A DNA stretch of 64,000 bases from Mycolicibacterium thermoresistibile (GTDB taxonomy: Bacteria; Actinomycetota; Actinomycetes; Mycobacteriales; Mycobacteriaceae), in contig NZ_LT906483.1 in the NCBI RefSeq assembly GCF_900187065.1, forward strand, positions 2,542,001 to 2,606,000, given 5' to 3'. Below are positions 16,162 through 23,968 of this stretch, piece after piece. The stretch's first letter is position 1. Each line of letters starts with the position of its first letter. The position numbers were made by a program, and so were the translations under genes. Under the pieces are notes generated by a model. It saw only the letters and a list, made by a program, of their open reading frames with translations. It was not told where the DNA came from and searched no databases.

Positions 16162-17028
16162 ATGGCTCTGCGTTGGTATCGCCGACCTCGGCTGGTGGTG
16201 CTCAACCCCAACGATCCCATTCTGGAGGCAGCGCGCGCCATCGAGGAGAACCGGATCGGCGCCGTGGTCATCCAGAAGGGCGGCCGGCTGGTCGGCATTG
16301 TGACTGACAGAGATCTCGCCGTTCGGGCGTTGGGCCGCGGGCTCGACCCGAACACGACCAAGATCGCCGAGGTGATGACGGAGTCGCCGATCACCCTCAC
16401 CCCACGGGACAGCACCGACGACGCGATCCGGCTGATGCGCGAACGCAACATCCGTCGCATCCCCCTGGTGGAGCATGACCGGGTCGTCGGCATGGTGACG
16501 CTCGACGATCTGATCCTCGACGAGGCCGCGCCGCTCGAGGAGCTCGCCGCGATCGTCGAAGCGCAGATCGGTGAGGGCGGTCCCGCCGACAGCGACCGTT
16601 CACCGGCGCGTCGGCGCCGCCTGGTGCGCGCCGAGGCCACATTGAACCGCCTGGTCAAACAGGTCCAGGAAGACGCCGGATTGGAGGATGCCGATCAGGC
16701 CCGCGCGGCACTCGACATCGTCGTCGGCGCGCTGGTCCGGCGGCTCACGCCGGGCGAGGCGAAGGACTTCATCTCGCAGCTGCCGTCGCTGTTGAAGCCG
16801 CACCTGCAGACGTTGCCGCCGGGGCCGGATCGGTCCGTCACCCGGGAGTCGATCGAAGGCGACCTGGTCGCGCGGTTGGGGGTGGACCAGTCCCGGGCGA
16901 CGTCCGTGCTCGCGTCGGTCGCCAACACCGTGCTGGACAGCATCAGCCCGGGTGAGGCCGACGAAGTGCGCCGCCAACTGCCGAAAGAGCTGCAGGACGT
17001 TCTCGCCGCTCCCGCTGCGGGTTCGTGA
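16162..17028 (+). CDS. CBS-domain pair with DUF2267
   Basis: The protein has 288 residues. Two CBS motifs span residues ~10-120 (GAVVIQKGGRLVGIVTDRDLAVRAL, then RRIPLVEHDRVVGMVTLDDLIL), like the stress-induced mycobacterial Hrp1 type. A basic linker follows, and a DUF2267 domain of two helical repeats (DIVVGALVRRLTPGEAKDFISQLPSLL, then SVLASVANTVLDSISPGEADEVRRQLP). CBS pairs bind adenosyl ligands; DUF2267 is of unknown function. It is divergent from the Vms1-like gene, and shared stress control is plausible. GCCTGGAG at 16152-16159 is the ribosome-binding site. Confidence 0.88.
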   Translation: MALRWYRRPRLVVLNPNDPILEAARAIEENRIGAVVIQKGGRLVGIVTDRDLAVRALGRGLDPNTTKIAEVMTESPITLTPRDSTDDAIRLMRERNIRRIPLVEHDRVVGMVTLDDLILDEAAPLEELAAIVEAQIGEGGPADSDRSPARRRRLVRAEATLNRLVKQVQEDAGLEDADQARAALDIVVGALVRRLTPGEAKDFISQLPSLLKPHLQTLPPGPDRSVTRESIEGDLVARLGVDQSRATSVLASVANTVLDSISPGEADEVRRQLPKELQDVLAAPAAGS

Positions 17029-17039
17029 CAGCGCGACCG

Positions 17040-17065
17040 GCCCGGCGACGTCCCGACGACCGGGC
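17040..17065. terminator. GC-rich hairpin between convergent genes
   Basis: GCCCGG (17040-17045) pairs with CCGGGC (17060-17065) in the 41-base gap between two convergent stops. There is no U tract. It is a candidate bidirectional terminator. Confidence 0.4.
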
Positions 17066-17069
17066 GGTG

Positions 17070-18041
17070 TCACCACTGGCCGTCGGTGACCACATCTGAC
17101 CCGGAACCGCCCAGGGTGATCACCGATGTCGGCTCGACCGGCGTGAACGGCTCCTCCTCGAGGCCCAGCACATCGCCGACGGTCTTCACCGTCGCCAGCG
17201 CGTCCGGAGCCGCGAGATCGTCAGCGTCGGCGTCGTAATAGTCGAACCACGGCAGACCCGCCTCCACATAGGCCTCCCGGTCGACCGGCGTCGGCGGCGG
17301 CGCTTCCCCGGTGATGGCGGTCCACTGTGCGGCCGAGCACAAGTGGACGAACACCCGCCGCGCACTGTGCTCGTCGTAATCGGACAGCGGCCGGTCATCG
17401 GCATAGACCTCCTGGCGCATCCGCCCGCCGGCACCCAGACCCATATCGGCACCGCCGGTCGCGGGTGGCCCGGCGTAGATGTCCGGGCAGGCGAGCACCT
17501 CGCACGCGAGGGCATCCCGCCACTCCCGCAGCGCCCGCTGCGTCAACCCCACGGCCCGGAGTTGCACTCCGCCATGGGTTTCCTGCCCGGTGACCTGACC
17601 TTCGACGGTGGCGCCGGAACCGAGCGGCGCGGCGACGAACTGACGGATGAACCCGTCCCCGGCGTTGATGCCGTCCAGCCACGGCTGGTCGGGCAGCACG
17701 ACGTAGTTCTGCGGGTCCCCGACGAGTCGGTCGATCCAGGGCAGGCCGCTGACGGCGCAGACCTTGCCGACCCCGACCTGCAGGGCAGCAGGTTCCTCGG
17801 CGGAGAACGACAGCCACATGGCTTCGCGCTGATAGATCGGCAGCATGACACCGCCGCGGGCCAACCAGTCCGCCGGTGCGGTGTCCGGATAATCGGCCAC
17901 TCTGCGCAGCGGGAAACGGCCCAGCCCGGGCGGAAGCGGATGCAACCCGGTCTCGGGAATCCTCAGCGTCCGCTGGAATGTCACTCGCACCGCGCCGAGC
18001 GTCAACTGATCCCCGGCGATCCGCACCGCCCCGTCCGTCAT
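17070..18041 (-). CDS. conserved hypothetical protein, 323 residues
   Basis: The start ATG 18041 follows GGGAGGAATTTC, a good site. The protein is soluble by composition, with no signal or membrane helix. Distinct segments are TLRIPETGLHPLPPGLGRFPLRRV, YQREAMWLSFSAEEPAALQVGVGKVCAV, the glycine-rich TGGADMGLGAGGRMRQEVY and an acidic C terminus. The family is widespread in bacteria as an integrity-of-unknown-function protein, and I cannot assign a reaction. It is single and convergent with the CBS gene. Confidence 0.75.
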   Translation of the reverse strand: MTDGAVRIAGDQLTLGAVRVTFQRTLRIPETGLHPLPPGLGRFPLRRVADYPDTAPADWLARGGVMLPIYQREAMWLSFSAEEPAALQVGVGKVCAVSGLPWIDRLVGDPQNYVVLPDQPWLDGINAGDGFIRQFVAAPLGSGATVEGQVTGQETHGGVQLRAVGLTQRALREWRDALACEVLACPDIYAGPPATGGADMGLGAGGRMRQEVYADDRPLSDYDEHSARRVFVHLCSAAQWTAITGEAPPPTPVDREAYVEAGLPWFDYYDADADDLAAPDALATVKTVGDVLGLEEEPFTPVEPTSVITLGGSGSDVVTDGQW

Positions 18042-18146
18042 GAAATTCCTCCCGTTCGACGTTGCGGTCATGAAAGCACGCGGCACCGACAACACCGGTC
18101 GATGCGGCCGAGCAGGCGCCGTGAACTCCGCCCGCGGCCACTCCCG

Positions 18147-18179
18147 TACTACGAGTGGTAGTAGGAGCCGTTGTAAAAT
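18147..18179 (+). promoter_or_regulatory. TACTAC-N5-GTAGTA operator with -10 of a leaderless gene
   Basis: TACTAC-GAGTG-GTAGTA (18147-18163) is a perfect 6-bp inverted repeat that overlaps the -35 position. TAAAAT (18174-18179) is a -10 placed 6 bases before GTG 18186, so the mRNA probably starts at the start codon. The TACTAC/GTAGTA core is reminiscent of BlaI/MecI/CopY-type operators (from memory). Confidence 0.55.
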
Positions 18180-18185
18180 CCGGCC

Positions 18186-18722
18186 GTGAGCTATCCGACC
18201 ATCGGTGCAGGCAGGCTGCGCGGCGCCCTGGTCGGTTTGTGTTCAGCCGTCTTGTCCGCGGCGGCGCACGGCATCGCCGGCGGCCATCTGCCCGGTGGCG
18301 GGGCGCTGCTGCTGTTCGCGTTGACGTGCGCGGTCATCGGCGCGCTATCGAGCGGGGTGTTCGCCGGGCGACCCTCACATCACATCCTGAGAGTCAGCGG
18401 CGCGCTGATCGCCGGTCAGGCCGGGGGCCACTTCGCTCTGGTCGTCGCCGACGGTTCCGGTCTGCATTGCCCGACGGCTTTCTCACCGGAGATGCTGGTC
18501 GCCCACGGCCTCGCCGCACCGGTGTGCGCGTTGTTGATCAGCCTGGTCGAGCACCTCTACGCGGTGTGTGTATCGGCGCTGTCCTGGCTGCGGTTGTTCT
18601 TCGTCGACAGCAGCCATCCGCCGGCCGTCGCACCGTCCCGGCCTACCGAGTCTGTCGCGGTGCGCCGCTTCGTGCTCACCCCGTGCGGGATGCGCGCACC
18701 CCCGGCCTTCGCCTGCGCGTAG
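18186..18722 (+). CDS. histidine-containing integral membrane protein
   Basis: The protein has 178 residues from GTG 18186, probably leaderless. There are about four hydrophobic segments. Histidines and a cysteine sit in or at the edges of these (AAHGIAGGHLPGGG, RPSHHILR, GGHFALVV, LHCPTAF, LVAHGLAA, VEHLYAV), as in metal-handling membrane proteins. The C terminus is polar and Pro-rich. I do not recognise a named family. The next gene encodes an extreme His-rich exported protein, and a repressor-like operator precedes this one, so a metal (copper, zinc, nickel or cobalt) response function is inferred. Confidence 0.7.
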   Translation: MSYPTIGAGRLRGALVGLCSAVLSAAAHGIAGGHLPGGGALLLFALTCAVIGALSSGVFAGRPSHHILRVSGALIAGQAGGHFALVVADGSGLHCPTAFSPEMLVAHGLAAPVCALLISLVEHLYAVCVSALSWLRLFFVDSSHPPAVAPSRPTESVAVRRFVLTPCGMRAPPAFACA

Positions 18723-18744
18723 CGCGCTCCCCCTGAAATTCGGT

Positions 18745-18776
18745 GTGTCGAACCGCGACTGCGAGCGGTGCGACAC
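18745..18776 (+). terminator. stable hairpin between the membrane-protein and His-rich genes
   Basis: GTGTCGAACCGC (18745-18756) pairs with GCGGTGCGACAC (18765-18776) at 11 of 12 positions around an 8-base loop. It sits 23 bases after the previous stop and 132 before the His-rich start. No U tract follows. It could be a terminator or attenuator of read-through, or part of the His-rich gene's leader. Confidence 0.45.
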
Positions 18777-18908
18777 CCGGAGGTTTCTCACCCTGTTCCC
18801 CGTGGTTTCCCGGGGCGGGGGATCTGACCACAGTCCATCGGTGTGGCACCGCCATGCCACCGACGAGTTTCGCGTCGCCTCCAGCCGGCGACGCCACGAG
18901 GAAGGTCG

Positions 18909-19877
18909 ATGTTCGTTTCCAAGAAGATCGCCGGGTCAGTGCTCGGACTCACCATCGCCTCGACGACGGCGCTGGGAACGTGGACGTTCTATGACCCGCC
19001 AGACGACGGTGTGACCGCAACGCACACCGCCGACCACCCAACCGCCGCCGGGCGGGACGACTCCCACCGCCACGGGTCGGGGCACGCCGGCCACGTCCAC
19101 GGGGGCCATGAAACCCACGGCCACAGGCATCACGCCGACCACCTGTCACACCACCACCACGGCGGCGACGGTCACCACCGGCATGGTTCCCACCACGAGC
19201 ATTCCGCCGGGGGCCACGATGGTCACGGCGGCTCACACGGTGCTCATGCCCACGGGGACCACGCGATGATGGCTGCGGGGCACGGCGGTCACGGCCATGG
19301 CGGGCACGGCGCCCACGCTGAACACGGCGGCCATGAGGGGCACGGGGGCCACGGCGGGCACGGCACCCACGCTGAACACGACGGCCACGGGGGGCACGGC
19401 GGCCACGGCGGACACGGCAGTCACGGAGGACACGGCAGCCACGGAGGACACGGCGGTGGCAGCGACCATGACGACCACACCGACCATGGCGACCACTCCG
19501 ATCACGGGGACCGCGGAGGGCACGGCGGCGATCACGACCATGGTGATCACGGTGATCACGGTGACCATGACGATCACGACCACCATGGCGACGGCGCGGG
19601 TTCGGACCATGACACGCCCGGCGGCTCCGACGACTTGGACACCGAAGAGCCCGACCTCCCTGGTCACGACCACGATCAGGGCGGTGACCACCACACTCCG
19701 CACCCCGGATCCGGCGGCAGCGCCACGGCTGAATCCGGTCCCCGGCCGGTCCGCGCGCAGATCCGGACATCGCGCCCCTCGACCCCGGTTTCCAGAGGTC
19801 ACGACAGCAGCCGATCCTCGCCGGAATCATCTGCAGCCGGCAATGATTCGCTCACGAAGCGGGATCCGGACGACTGA
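18909..19877 (+). CDS. extremely histidine-rich exported protein
   Basis: The protein has 322 residues from ATG 18909, with GAGGAAGG upstream. A Sec-type N terminus (KKIAGSVLGLTIASTTALG) is followed by ~230 residues built almost only of His, Gly and Asp: first irregular HGHRHH/SHHHHGG clusters, then dozens of HGG triplets (GGHGGHG, HGSHGGHGSHGG), then Asp-rich DHGDHGDH. The final ~80 residues are free of His clusters and Ser/Pro/Arg-rich. Such composition predicts high-capacity binding of Ni, Co, Cu or Zn outside the membrane. The family is not recognised. The strand-specific frame is supported by the signal peptide and RBS. Neighbours are a His-containing membrane protein and a B12-riboswitch importer. 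Confidence 0.85.
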   Translation: MFVSKKIAGSVLGLTIASTTALGTWTFYDPPDDGVTATHTADHPTAAGRDDSHRHGSGHAGHVHGGHETHGHRHHADHLSHHHHGGDGHHRHGSHHEHSAGGHDGHGGSHGAHAHGDHAMMAAGHGGHGHGGHGAHAEHGGHEGHGGHGGHGTHAEHDGHGGHGGHGGHGSHGGHGSHGGHGGGSDHDDHTDHGDHSDHGDRGGHGGDHDHGDHGDHGDHDDHDHHGDGAGSDHDTPGGSDDLDTEEPDLPGHDHDQGGDHHTPHPGSGGSATAESGPRPVRAQIRTSRPSTPVSRGHDSSRSSPESSAAGNDSLTKRDPDD

Positions 19878-19892
19878 CTGGCGACCGTTGGT

Positions 19893-19936
19893 GAGCGGGG
19901 TGGAGATCGTCGCACCTCCGACCCTCCGCCCCGCTC
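19893..19936. terminator. long GC hairpin between convergent genes
   Basis: GAGCGGGG (19893-19900) and CCCCGCTC (19929-19936) are perfect 8-bp arms with an inner GGTG/CACC pairing. It separates the His-rich gene stop from the convergent importer operon stop and is a candidate bidirectional terminator. Confidence 0.55.
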
Positions 19937-19945
19937 TCAGCCGCG

Positions 19946-21013
19946 CTACTCCAGCCAGTCGTTACCCGCCAGCCCCAGCTGCGTCACGTCGAGGCTCGGC
20001 GTGATCCCGGATTCCGGTGCCAGGCCGTGCTTCTCCAGCACCGACCGCAGGATCTCGGCGGCGTCGATGTTCAGCGGGCTGGACACCCACATCGCGTACG
20101 GCAGGTTGATGAACCGGTTCTCCCGGACCGCCCGGAGGTTGCGGCTGGCCGGATTGGCGCGCAGCGCCGCGATCTTCTCCTCGACGGTCTGGCCCGGATA
20201 GTCGACGAACACGATGAGATCCGGGTCCGCGGTGGCGATGCGCTCCCAACTCACCGTGGTCCAGGTGTCGCGGACGTCCTCGGTGGCATTGCGCGCGCCG
20301 GCGGCGTCGATGATGCCCTGCGGCCCACCGAACATCCCGGACGAGAAGATGGTGTCGGTGCCGCTGTCGAACAGGAAGACCGTCGGCTTGCGTTCGGGCT
20401 GCGGTGCGGCGCGCAGCTTTTCGAGTCGCTCGGCGATGTCGTCGGCGGCCCGGGCGCCCTGTTCGGCGTTGCCGGTGATGATGCCGATGTTGCGTAGATC
20501 GGTGTCCAGCGCGACCCAGGGATCCATGGTGCCGCGAGCCGCCTGGCCCGGCATCTGCCGGCACGCCTCGGACAGCTGATACACCGCGATCCCGTACCGG
20601 TCCAGAATCTCCGGGGTGATGCCGCGTTCCTCCCCCATCCCGTAGTTGTACCCGGCGAACAGCACCTGCGGTTGGGCGCCGACGATGTTCTCCAGCGTCG
20701 GACGCGACGGTGCGACCTCGTTGAGATCGTCGACCTGCGAACCGTATTCGAGGCGCAGCACGTCGACGTCCCGGGCCATCGAGCTGACGGCGACCATCGA
20801 ATCCCGGGCGCCGGCGGCCAGCGTGATGGCGATCATGCCGCCGTCGTTGACGAACAGCCGCTCCACCGGATGCGGGAAGGTGACCTGCTCTCCGCAGTTG
20901 TCGACGGTGACGGTATCGGTGGTAACCGCCCCCGAATCCGAACCGCATCCCGCCATCAGGCTCGCGGCGATCCCGAACACCGCCAACAACCGAGAAGTCT
21001 GTGCCACAGTCAT
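19946..21013 (-). CDS. FecB/BtuF-type substrate-binding lipoprotein
   Basis: The protein has 355 residues. The signal peptide ends in SLMAGC (lipobox). It has the class III periplasmic-binding fold: VTFPHPVERLFVNDGGMIAITLAAGA, an IVGAQPQVLFAGYNYGMG hinge region, ERIATADPDLIVFVDYPGQTVEEKI, then FINLPYAMWVSSPLNIDAAEIL. It delivers a chelated metal or corrinoid to the permease encoded upstream. Because the operon starts with a cobalamin riboswitch, cobalamin, cobinamide or a related corrinoid is the best guess for the ligand. It is the last gene of the operon, 9 bases after the ATPase gene. Confidence 0.88.
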   Translation of the reverse strand: MTVAQTSRLLAVFGIAASLMAGCGSDSGAVTTDTVTVDNCGEQVTFPHPVERLFVNDGGMIAITLAAGARDSMVAVSSMARDVDVLRLEYGSQVDDLNEVAPSRPTLENIVGAQPQVLFAGYNYGMGEERGITPEILDRYGIAVYQLSEACRQMPGQAARGTMDPWVALDTDLRNIGIITGNAEQGARAADDIAERLEKLRAAPQPERKPTVFLFDSGTDTIFSSGMFGGPQGIIDAAGARNATEDVRDTWTTVSWERIATADPDLIVFVDYPGQTVEEKIAALRANPASRNLRAVRENRFINLPYAMWVSSPLNIDAAEILRSVLEKHGLAPESGITPSLDVTQLGLAGNDWLE

Positions 21014-21022
21014 CTTCCTCTG

Positions 21023-21838
21023 TCAGATTTTCGTCGCGGATCGCGACACCGAATCGGCGTGGGAGAACAGCAGATGCGCACGCCCCGTCGTGGGGTGGCG
21101 GACGACGTCGCCGACGACGTCGAACACCTGTCGGAGCAACTCGGGCTCCAACACCTCGGCCGGCGGTCCGTGAGCGAGCACCCGGCCGTCGGCGACGACC
21201 GCGACCGCATCGAAATACCGCAGCACCAGGTCGAGGTCGTGCATCGCGGCGACCACGGTGCAGCCGAGCTCGTGAAGGATCTGCAACAGCCGCAGCTGCC
21301 ATGCGGCATCGAGATGGTTGGTGGGTTCATCCAGCACCAGCACCGGCGTCTGCTGCGCCAACGCCCTGGCCAGCACCACCCGGTGGCGTTCCCCACCGGA
21401 CAGCCGCGAACAGGGCCGGTCGGCCCAACTGCCCAGACCGACGACGGTCAGGGCCGCCCGCACGACGGTGCGTTCGGCCAGATCGGATCCCGACCACGGC
21501 GTGCGGTAGGGAATGCGCCCCAGGCCGACCGCCTCCCCGACGGTCAGCTCGCCGGACGGCTGTTCCTCCTGCCCCACCACCGCGATGGTTCTGGCCCGCC
21601 GCCGCGCCGACATCCGGTGCAGATCCTCATCACCGACCCGGACGGTGCCCGAAGCCGGTGTGTCCAGACCCGACAGCACCCGCAACAGCGTGGACTTCCC
21701 GGCCCCGTTCGGACCCACAACGGCCAGTCGGGTGCCGGCGGGAACCATCAGATCGACTTCGGACACAATGGTTCTGGCGCCCCGGCGACAATCCACACCG
21801 TGTGCGCTGAGCGGTGCGCTGGTCAGCGTGGCGATCAT
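21023..21838 (-). CDS. FecE/BtuD-type ABC ATPase
   Basis: The protein has 271 residues. It starts at ATG 21838, overlapping the permease stop (ATGA). Walker A is GPNGAGKST, the signature is RLSGGERHRV, Walker B is VLVLDEPTNHLDAA and the switch is MHDLDLV. It has the length and order of siderophore/B12-type importer ATPases. It hydrolyses ATP to drive the FecCD-like permease. A C-terminal region with RHPTTGRAHLLFSHAD is typical of the group. Confidence 0.92.
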   Translation of the reverse strand: MIATLTSAPLSAHGVDCRRGARTIVSEVDLMVPAGTRLAVVGPNGAGKSTLLRVLSGLDTPASGTVRVGDEDLHRMSARRRARTIAVVGQEEQPSGELTVGEAVGLGRIPYRTPWSGSDLAERTVVRAALTVVGLGSWADRPCSRLSGGERHRVVLARALAQQTPVLVLDEPTNHLDAAWQLRLLQILHELGCTVVAAMHDLDLVLRYFDAVAVVADGRVLAHGPPAEVLEPELLRQVFDVVGDVVRHPTTGRAHLLFSHADSVSRSATKI

Positions 21839-22926
21839 GTGGCGCCTCCGAACTCGTAGCGGCGCCGCCCCATGAGGAACAGGAACACCGGAGCGCCGAT
21901 GAGACCGGTGACGATGCCCAGCGGCATCTCCCGCGGTGCGGCCAGTTCCCGGGAGACCACATCCACCCACACCAGAAACAGCGCTCCCGCGCACACCGTC
22001 ACCGGAAGCATGGCGCGGTGCGTCGCGCCGACGATCAGCCTGGCTGCGTGCGGCACGATCAGCCCGATGAAACCGATGCCGCCGGCCACGGCCACCAACA
22101 CACCGACGAGCACGCCCTGCATCGCGAACAGCCCGTTGCGCAGGGCCCGCACCGGGACCCCGAGCGATGCCGCGGTGTCGGACCCGGCCGCGTACGCGTC
22201 CAGCCACGAATGGATCAGCAACGCCCCGACCAGACCGATCGCCACCACGGCCGCGGCGAGCGGAACTTTGGCCCAGGTCGCCCCGGCGACGCTGCCGAGC
22301 AGCCAGAACATCACGCTCTCGGCCGCATGCGGATCCCCGGCGGTGAACACCAGCAGCGAGGACACCGCCATGTAGGCCGAGGACAGCACCACACCGGACA
22401 GGATCAACCGCAGCGCGGTGAGTCCGCCCTGGGCGCGGGCCACCGTGTAGACGGTGAGGGTCGCCGCCATCGCGCCGAACAGCGCCCCACCCGACAGCGC
22501 CCACACGCCGAACCCGGACAGCACGCCCAGCGTCATGACGGCCGTGGCGCCCACCGCCGCACCGGCGGACACCCCGAGCAGGTACGGCTCGGCGAGCGGG
22601 TTCCGGACGAGGGCCTGCATCAGCGCGCCGGCCAGGGCCAGACCGGCGCCCACGACGGCCGCCAGGATCGAACGCGGTAACCGCAACTCCCAGATGATGA
22701 CGGCATACCCCGCATCGACCTCGGCGCCGGTGAGCCGTCCGAGCACGGTGCGCCACACCTCGCCCAGCGGAATGTGCTCGGCCCCGAAAGCGATCGACAC
22801 GATGATGCTCACCACGGTGAGCACCGCGAGCACCCCGGTCAGGACTCCGGGCGACATCCGCCGAGCAGTGGGAACCGACGCTGCGCCGGTTCGATCACCC
22901 GTTCGCTCGGGCAGGGTCAGGGACAC
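21835..22926 (-). CDS. FecCD/BtuC-type ABC permease
   Basis: The protein has 363 residues from GTG 22926; ATG 22857 (340 residues) and GTG 23010 are alternatives, none with a strong ribosome-binding site. About ten hydrophobic helices are seen with FecCD signatures: LRLPRSILAAVVGAGLALAGALMQALVRNPLAEPYLLGVSAGAA, a GxxLLIHSW loop, and GFIGLIVPHAARL near the cytoplasmic coupling helix. The chosen GTG overlaps the end of a short leader ORF, so coupling to it is plausible. It forms the membrane channel of the riboswitch-controlled importer. Confidence 0.88.
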   Translation of the reverse strand: MSLTLPERTGDRTGAASVPTARRMSPGVLTGVLAVLTVVSIIVSIAFGAEHIPLGEVWRTVLGRLTGAEVDAGYAVIIWELRLPRSILAAVVGAGLALAGALMQALVRNPLAEPYLLGVSAGAAVGATAVMTLGVLSGFGVWALSGGALFGAMAATLTVYTVARAQGGLTALRLILSGVVLSSAYMAVSSLLVFTAGDPHAAESVMFWLLGSVAGATWAKVPLAAAVVAIGLVGALLIHSWLDAYAAGSDTAASLGVPVRALRNGLFAMQGVLVGVLVAVAGGIGFIGLIVPHAARLIVGATHRAMLPVTVCAGALFLVWVDVVSRELAAPREMPLGIVTGLIGAPVFLFLMGRRRYEFGGAT

Positions 22927-23048
22927 AGTGTCCGCACCCGGTGCTCCGGGCGGCGCTTCGAACGGCCGGATCGCCTGGATGAGTGCCGCCTGGCAGGTCG
23001 TCGTGGACACGGCACGGACACGCTGTGCGGAGGGCCGAGCGTCATCAC
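22917..23048 (-). CDS. possible 43-residue leader ORF after the riboswitch
   Basis: GTG 23048 (followed at once by ATG 23045) is preceded by AGAGGCGATATCC, the only good ribosome-binding site between the riboswitch and the permease. The ORF encodes an Arg-rich peptide and stops at 22917, overlapping permease start GTG 22926. It may be the translation start controlled by the riboswitch, with the permease coupled to it, or a chance ORF. The 375-base gap 22927-23301 otherwise holds only the riboswitch. Confidence 0.3.
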   Translation of the reverse strand: MMTLGPPHSVSVPCPRRPARRHSSRRSGRSKRRPEHRVRTLCP

Positions 23049-23070
23049 GGATATCGCCTCTGTATGCCGG

Positions 23071-23091
23071 GGTATCTGATCGCGAGATACC
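23071..23091 (-). promoter_or_regulatory. hairpin downstream of the cobalamin aptamer
   Basis: GGTATCT and AGATACC form a perfect 7-bp stem 12 bases after the aptamer and just before the AGAGG ribosome-binding site. It is a candidate expression-platform stem that hides or exposes translation initiation. Confidence 0.45.
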
Positions 23092-23103
23092 GGTGGACAC
23101 CAG

Positions 23104-23264
23104 CGAGGACGGCAGGTCTTCGGACTCGGGATCGCCCGGACGCGACGCCTTCCCGGATTGCTCCAGTGGCCGATGTCGGGTCCGTCCCCCATACCGCTGC
23201 GCGCCAGTCCCGGATTCGCACCGGGTTCCCTGGCATCCGCGTTGTACGGATGCGACCGTCCTCG
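23104..23264 (-). ncRNA. cobalamin riboswitch aptamer
   Basis: On the minus strand, CGAGGACGG (5' arm, 23264-23256) pairs perfectly with CCGTCCTCG (3' arm, 23112-23104). Inside are the conserved blocks of the cobalamin family in order: GGGAACCCGGTGCGAATCCGGGACTG, then GCCACTGG with GGGAAGGCG, and the B12 box GAGTCCGAAGACCTGCC. It should bind adenosylcobalamin or a related corrinoid and turn down the FecCD/FecE/FecB operon that follows. TTGATAGTCT just upstream could hold the -10. Confidence 0.93.
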
Positions 23265-23301
23265 AGGGCCGAGACTATCAAGCGTCTCCGGTCCCGTGCC
23301 G

Positions 23302-23763
23302 TCACCGGCCCGAATCGACCACCGCCACCACGTGGCCTTCGTCCGCGGATTGCTTGATCCCGGCCGCGATGACGAGGGCCGACAACACGACGGCGACCAG
23401 GAGAAGTGCCGCGACGTCGCCCCACAGATGCCCGATGTCGTGTCCGCCGCCGAGCGACTGGACCGCCATGATCGCGGCGTGGACGGCGCTGGAGACGACG
23501 GTGAACCAGATCAGGCTGAGGTGTGCCCCGGGCCGGCGGGCGGCGTTCCACAGGAACAGGCCCAGCGTCGCATACAGGCCGACGATCATCATGAAGTAGT
23601 CGGACTGGTACGGAGCGCCGGAATGCCATGACCAACCCGACGGCCACACCACCGCCAACGGATACAGCAGCATCACCGCCCCGAACACGACGAGCGCGAT
23701 CTGCAGGAGCCTGTGGCTGATTGAGGGTGACTCGATTGAGGGTGACTGGGCCGACGGTGACAA
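23302..23763 (-). CDS. four-helix integral membrane protein
   Basis: The protein has 153 residues. I place the start at TTG 23763, because GGGGAG lies 5 bases upstream and the longer frame adds an unlikely Arg-rich leader. The N terminus contains a duplicated SPSIESPSIS (14-bp DNA repeat). Four hydrophobic helices follow, with conserved-looking WPSGWSWHSGAPYQSDYFMMIVGLY and WFTVVSSAVHAAIMA. It resembles small mycobacterial membrane proteins of unknown function (DUF6632-like, from memory). The gene precedes the riboswitch operon on the same strand but is separated from it by the riboswitch. Confidence 0.7.
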   Translation of the reverse strand: MSPSAQSPSIESPSISHRLLQIALVVFGAVMLLYPLAVVWPSGWSWHSGAPYQSDYFMMIVGLYATLGLFLWNAARRPGAHLSLIWFTVVSSAVHAAIMAVQSLGGGHDIGHLWGDVAALLLVAVVLSALVIAAGIKQSADEGHVVAVVDSGR

Positions 23764-23968
23764 GGCGCTCCCCAGGACGTGACGGACAGGCGGATTCAGT
23801 TTGGGTAAGCCACCACGTTGATGAGCACACCGTACGCCCGGCCCTCCCGCGACGCGGCGAAATCCTCTTCCGCGACGCGGCGAGATCGTCGACGCGCTTC
23901 CACGGCCTTCCATGGCGTGTTTGCATGGGGATCGCCGCCCCGCGGGCGTCGCTCGCTAACGTGTCCGC

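Noticed and set aside
18949..19830. Arg/His-rich minus-strand frame opposite the His-rich gene
   Set aside because: No signal peptide, no ribosome-binding site; the plus frame has both.
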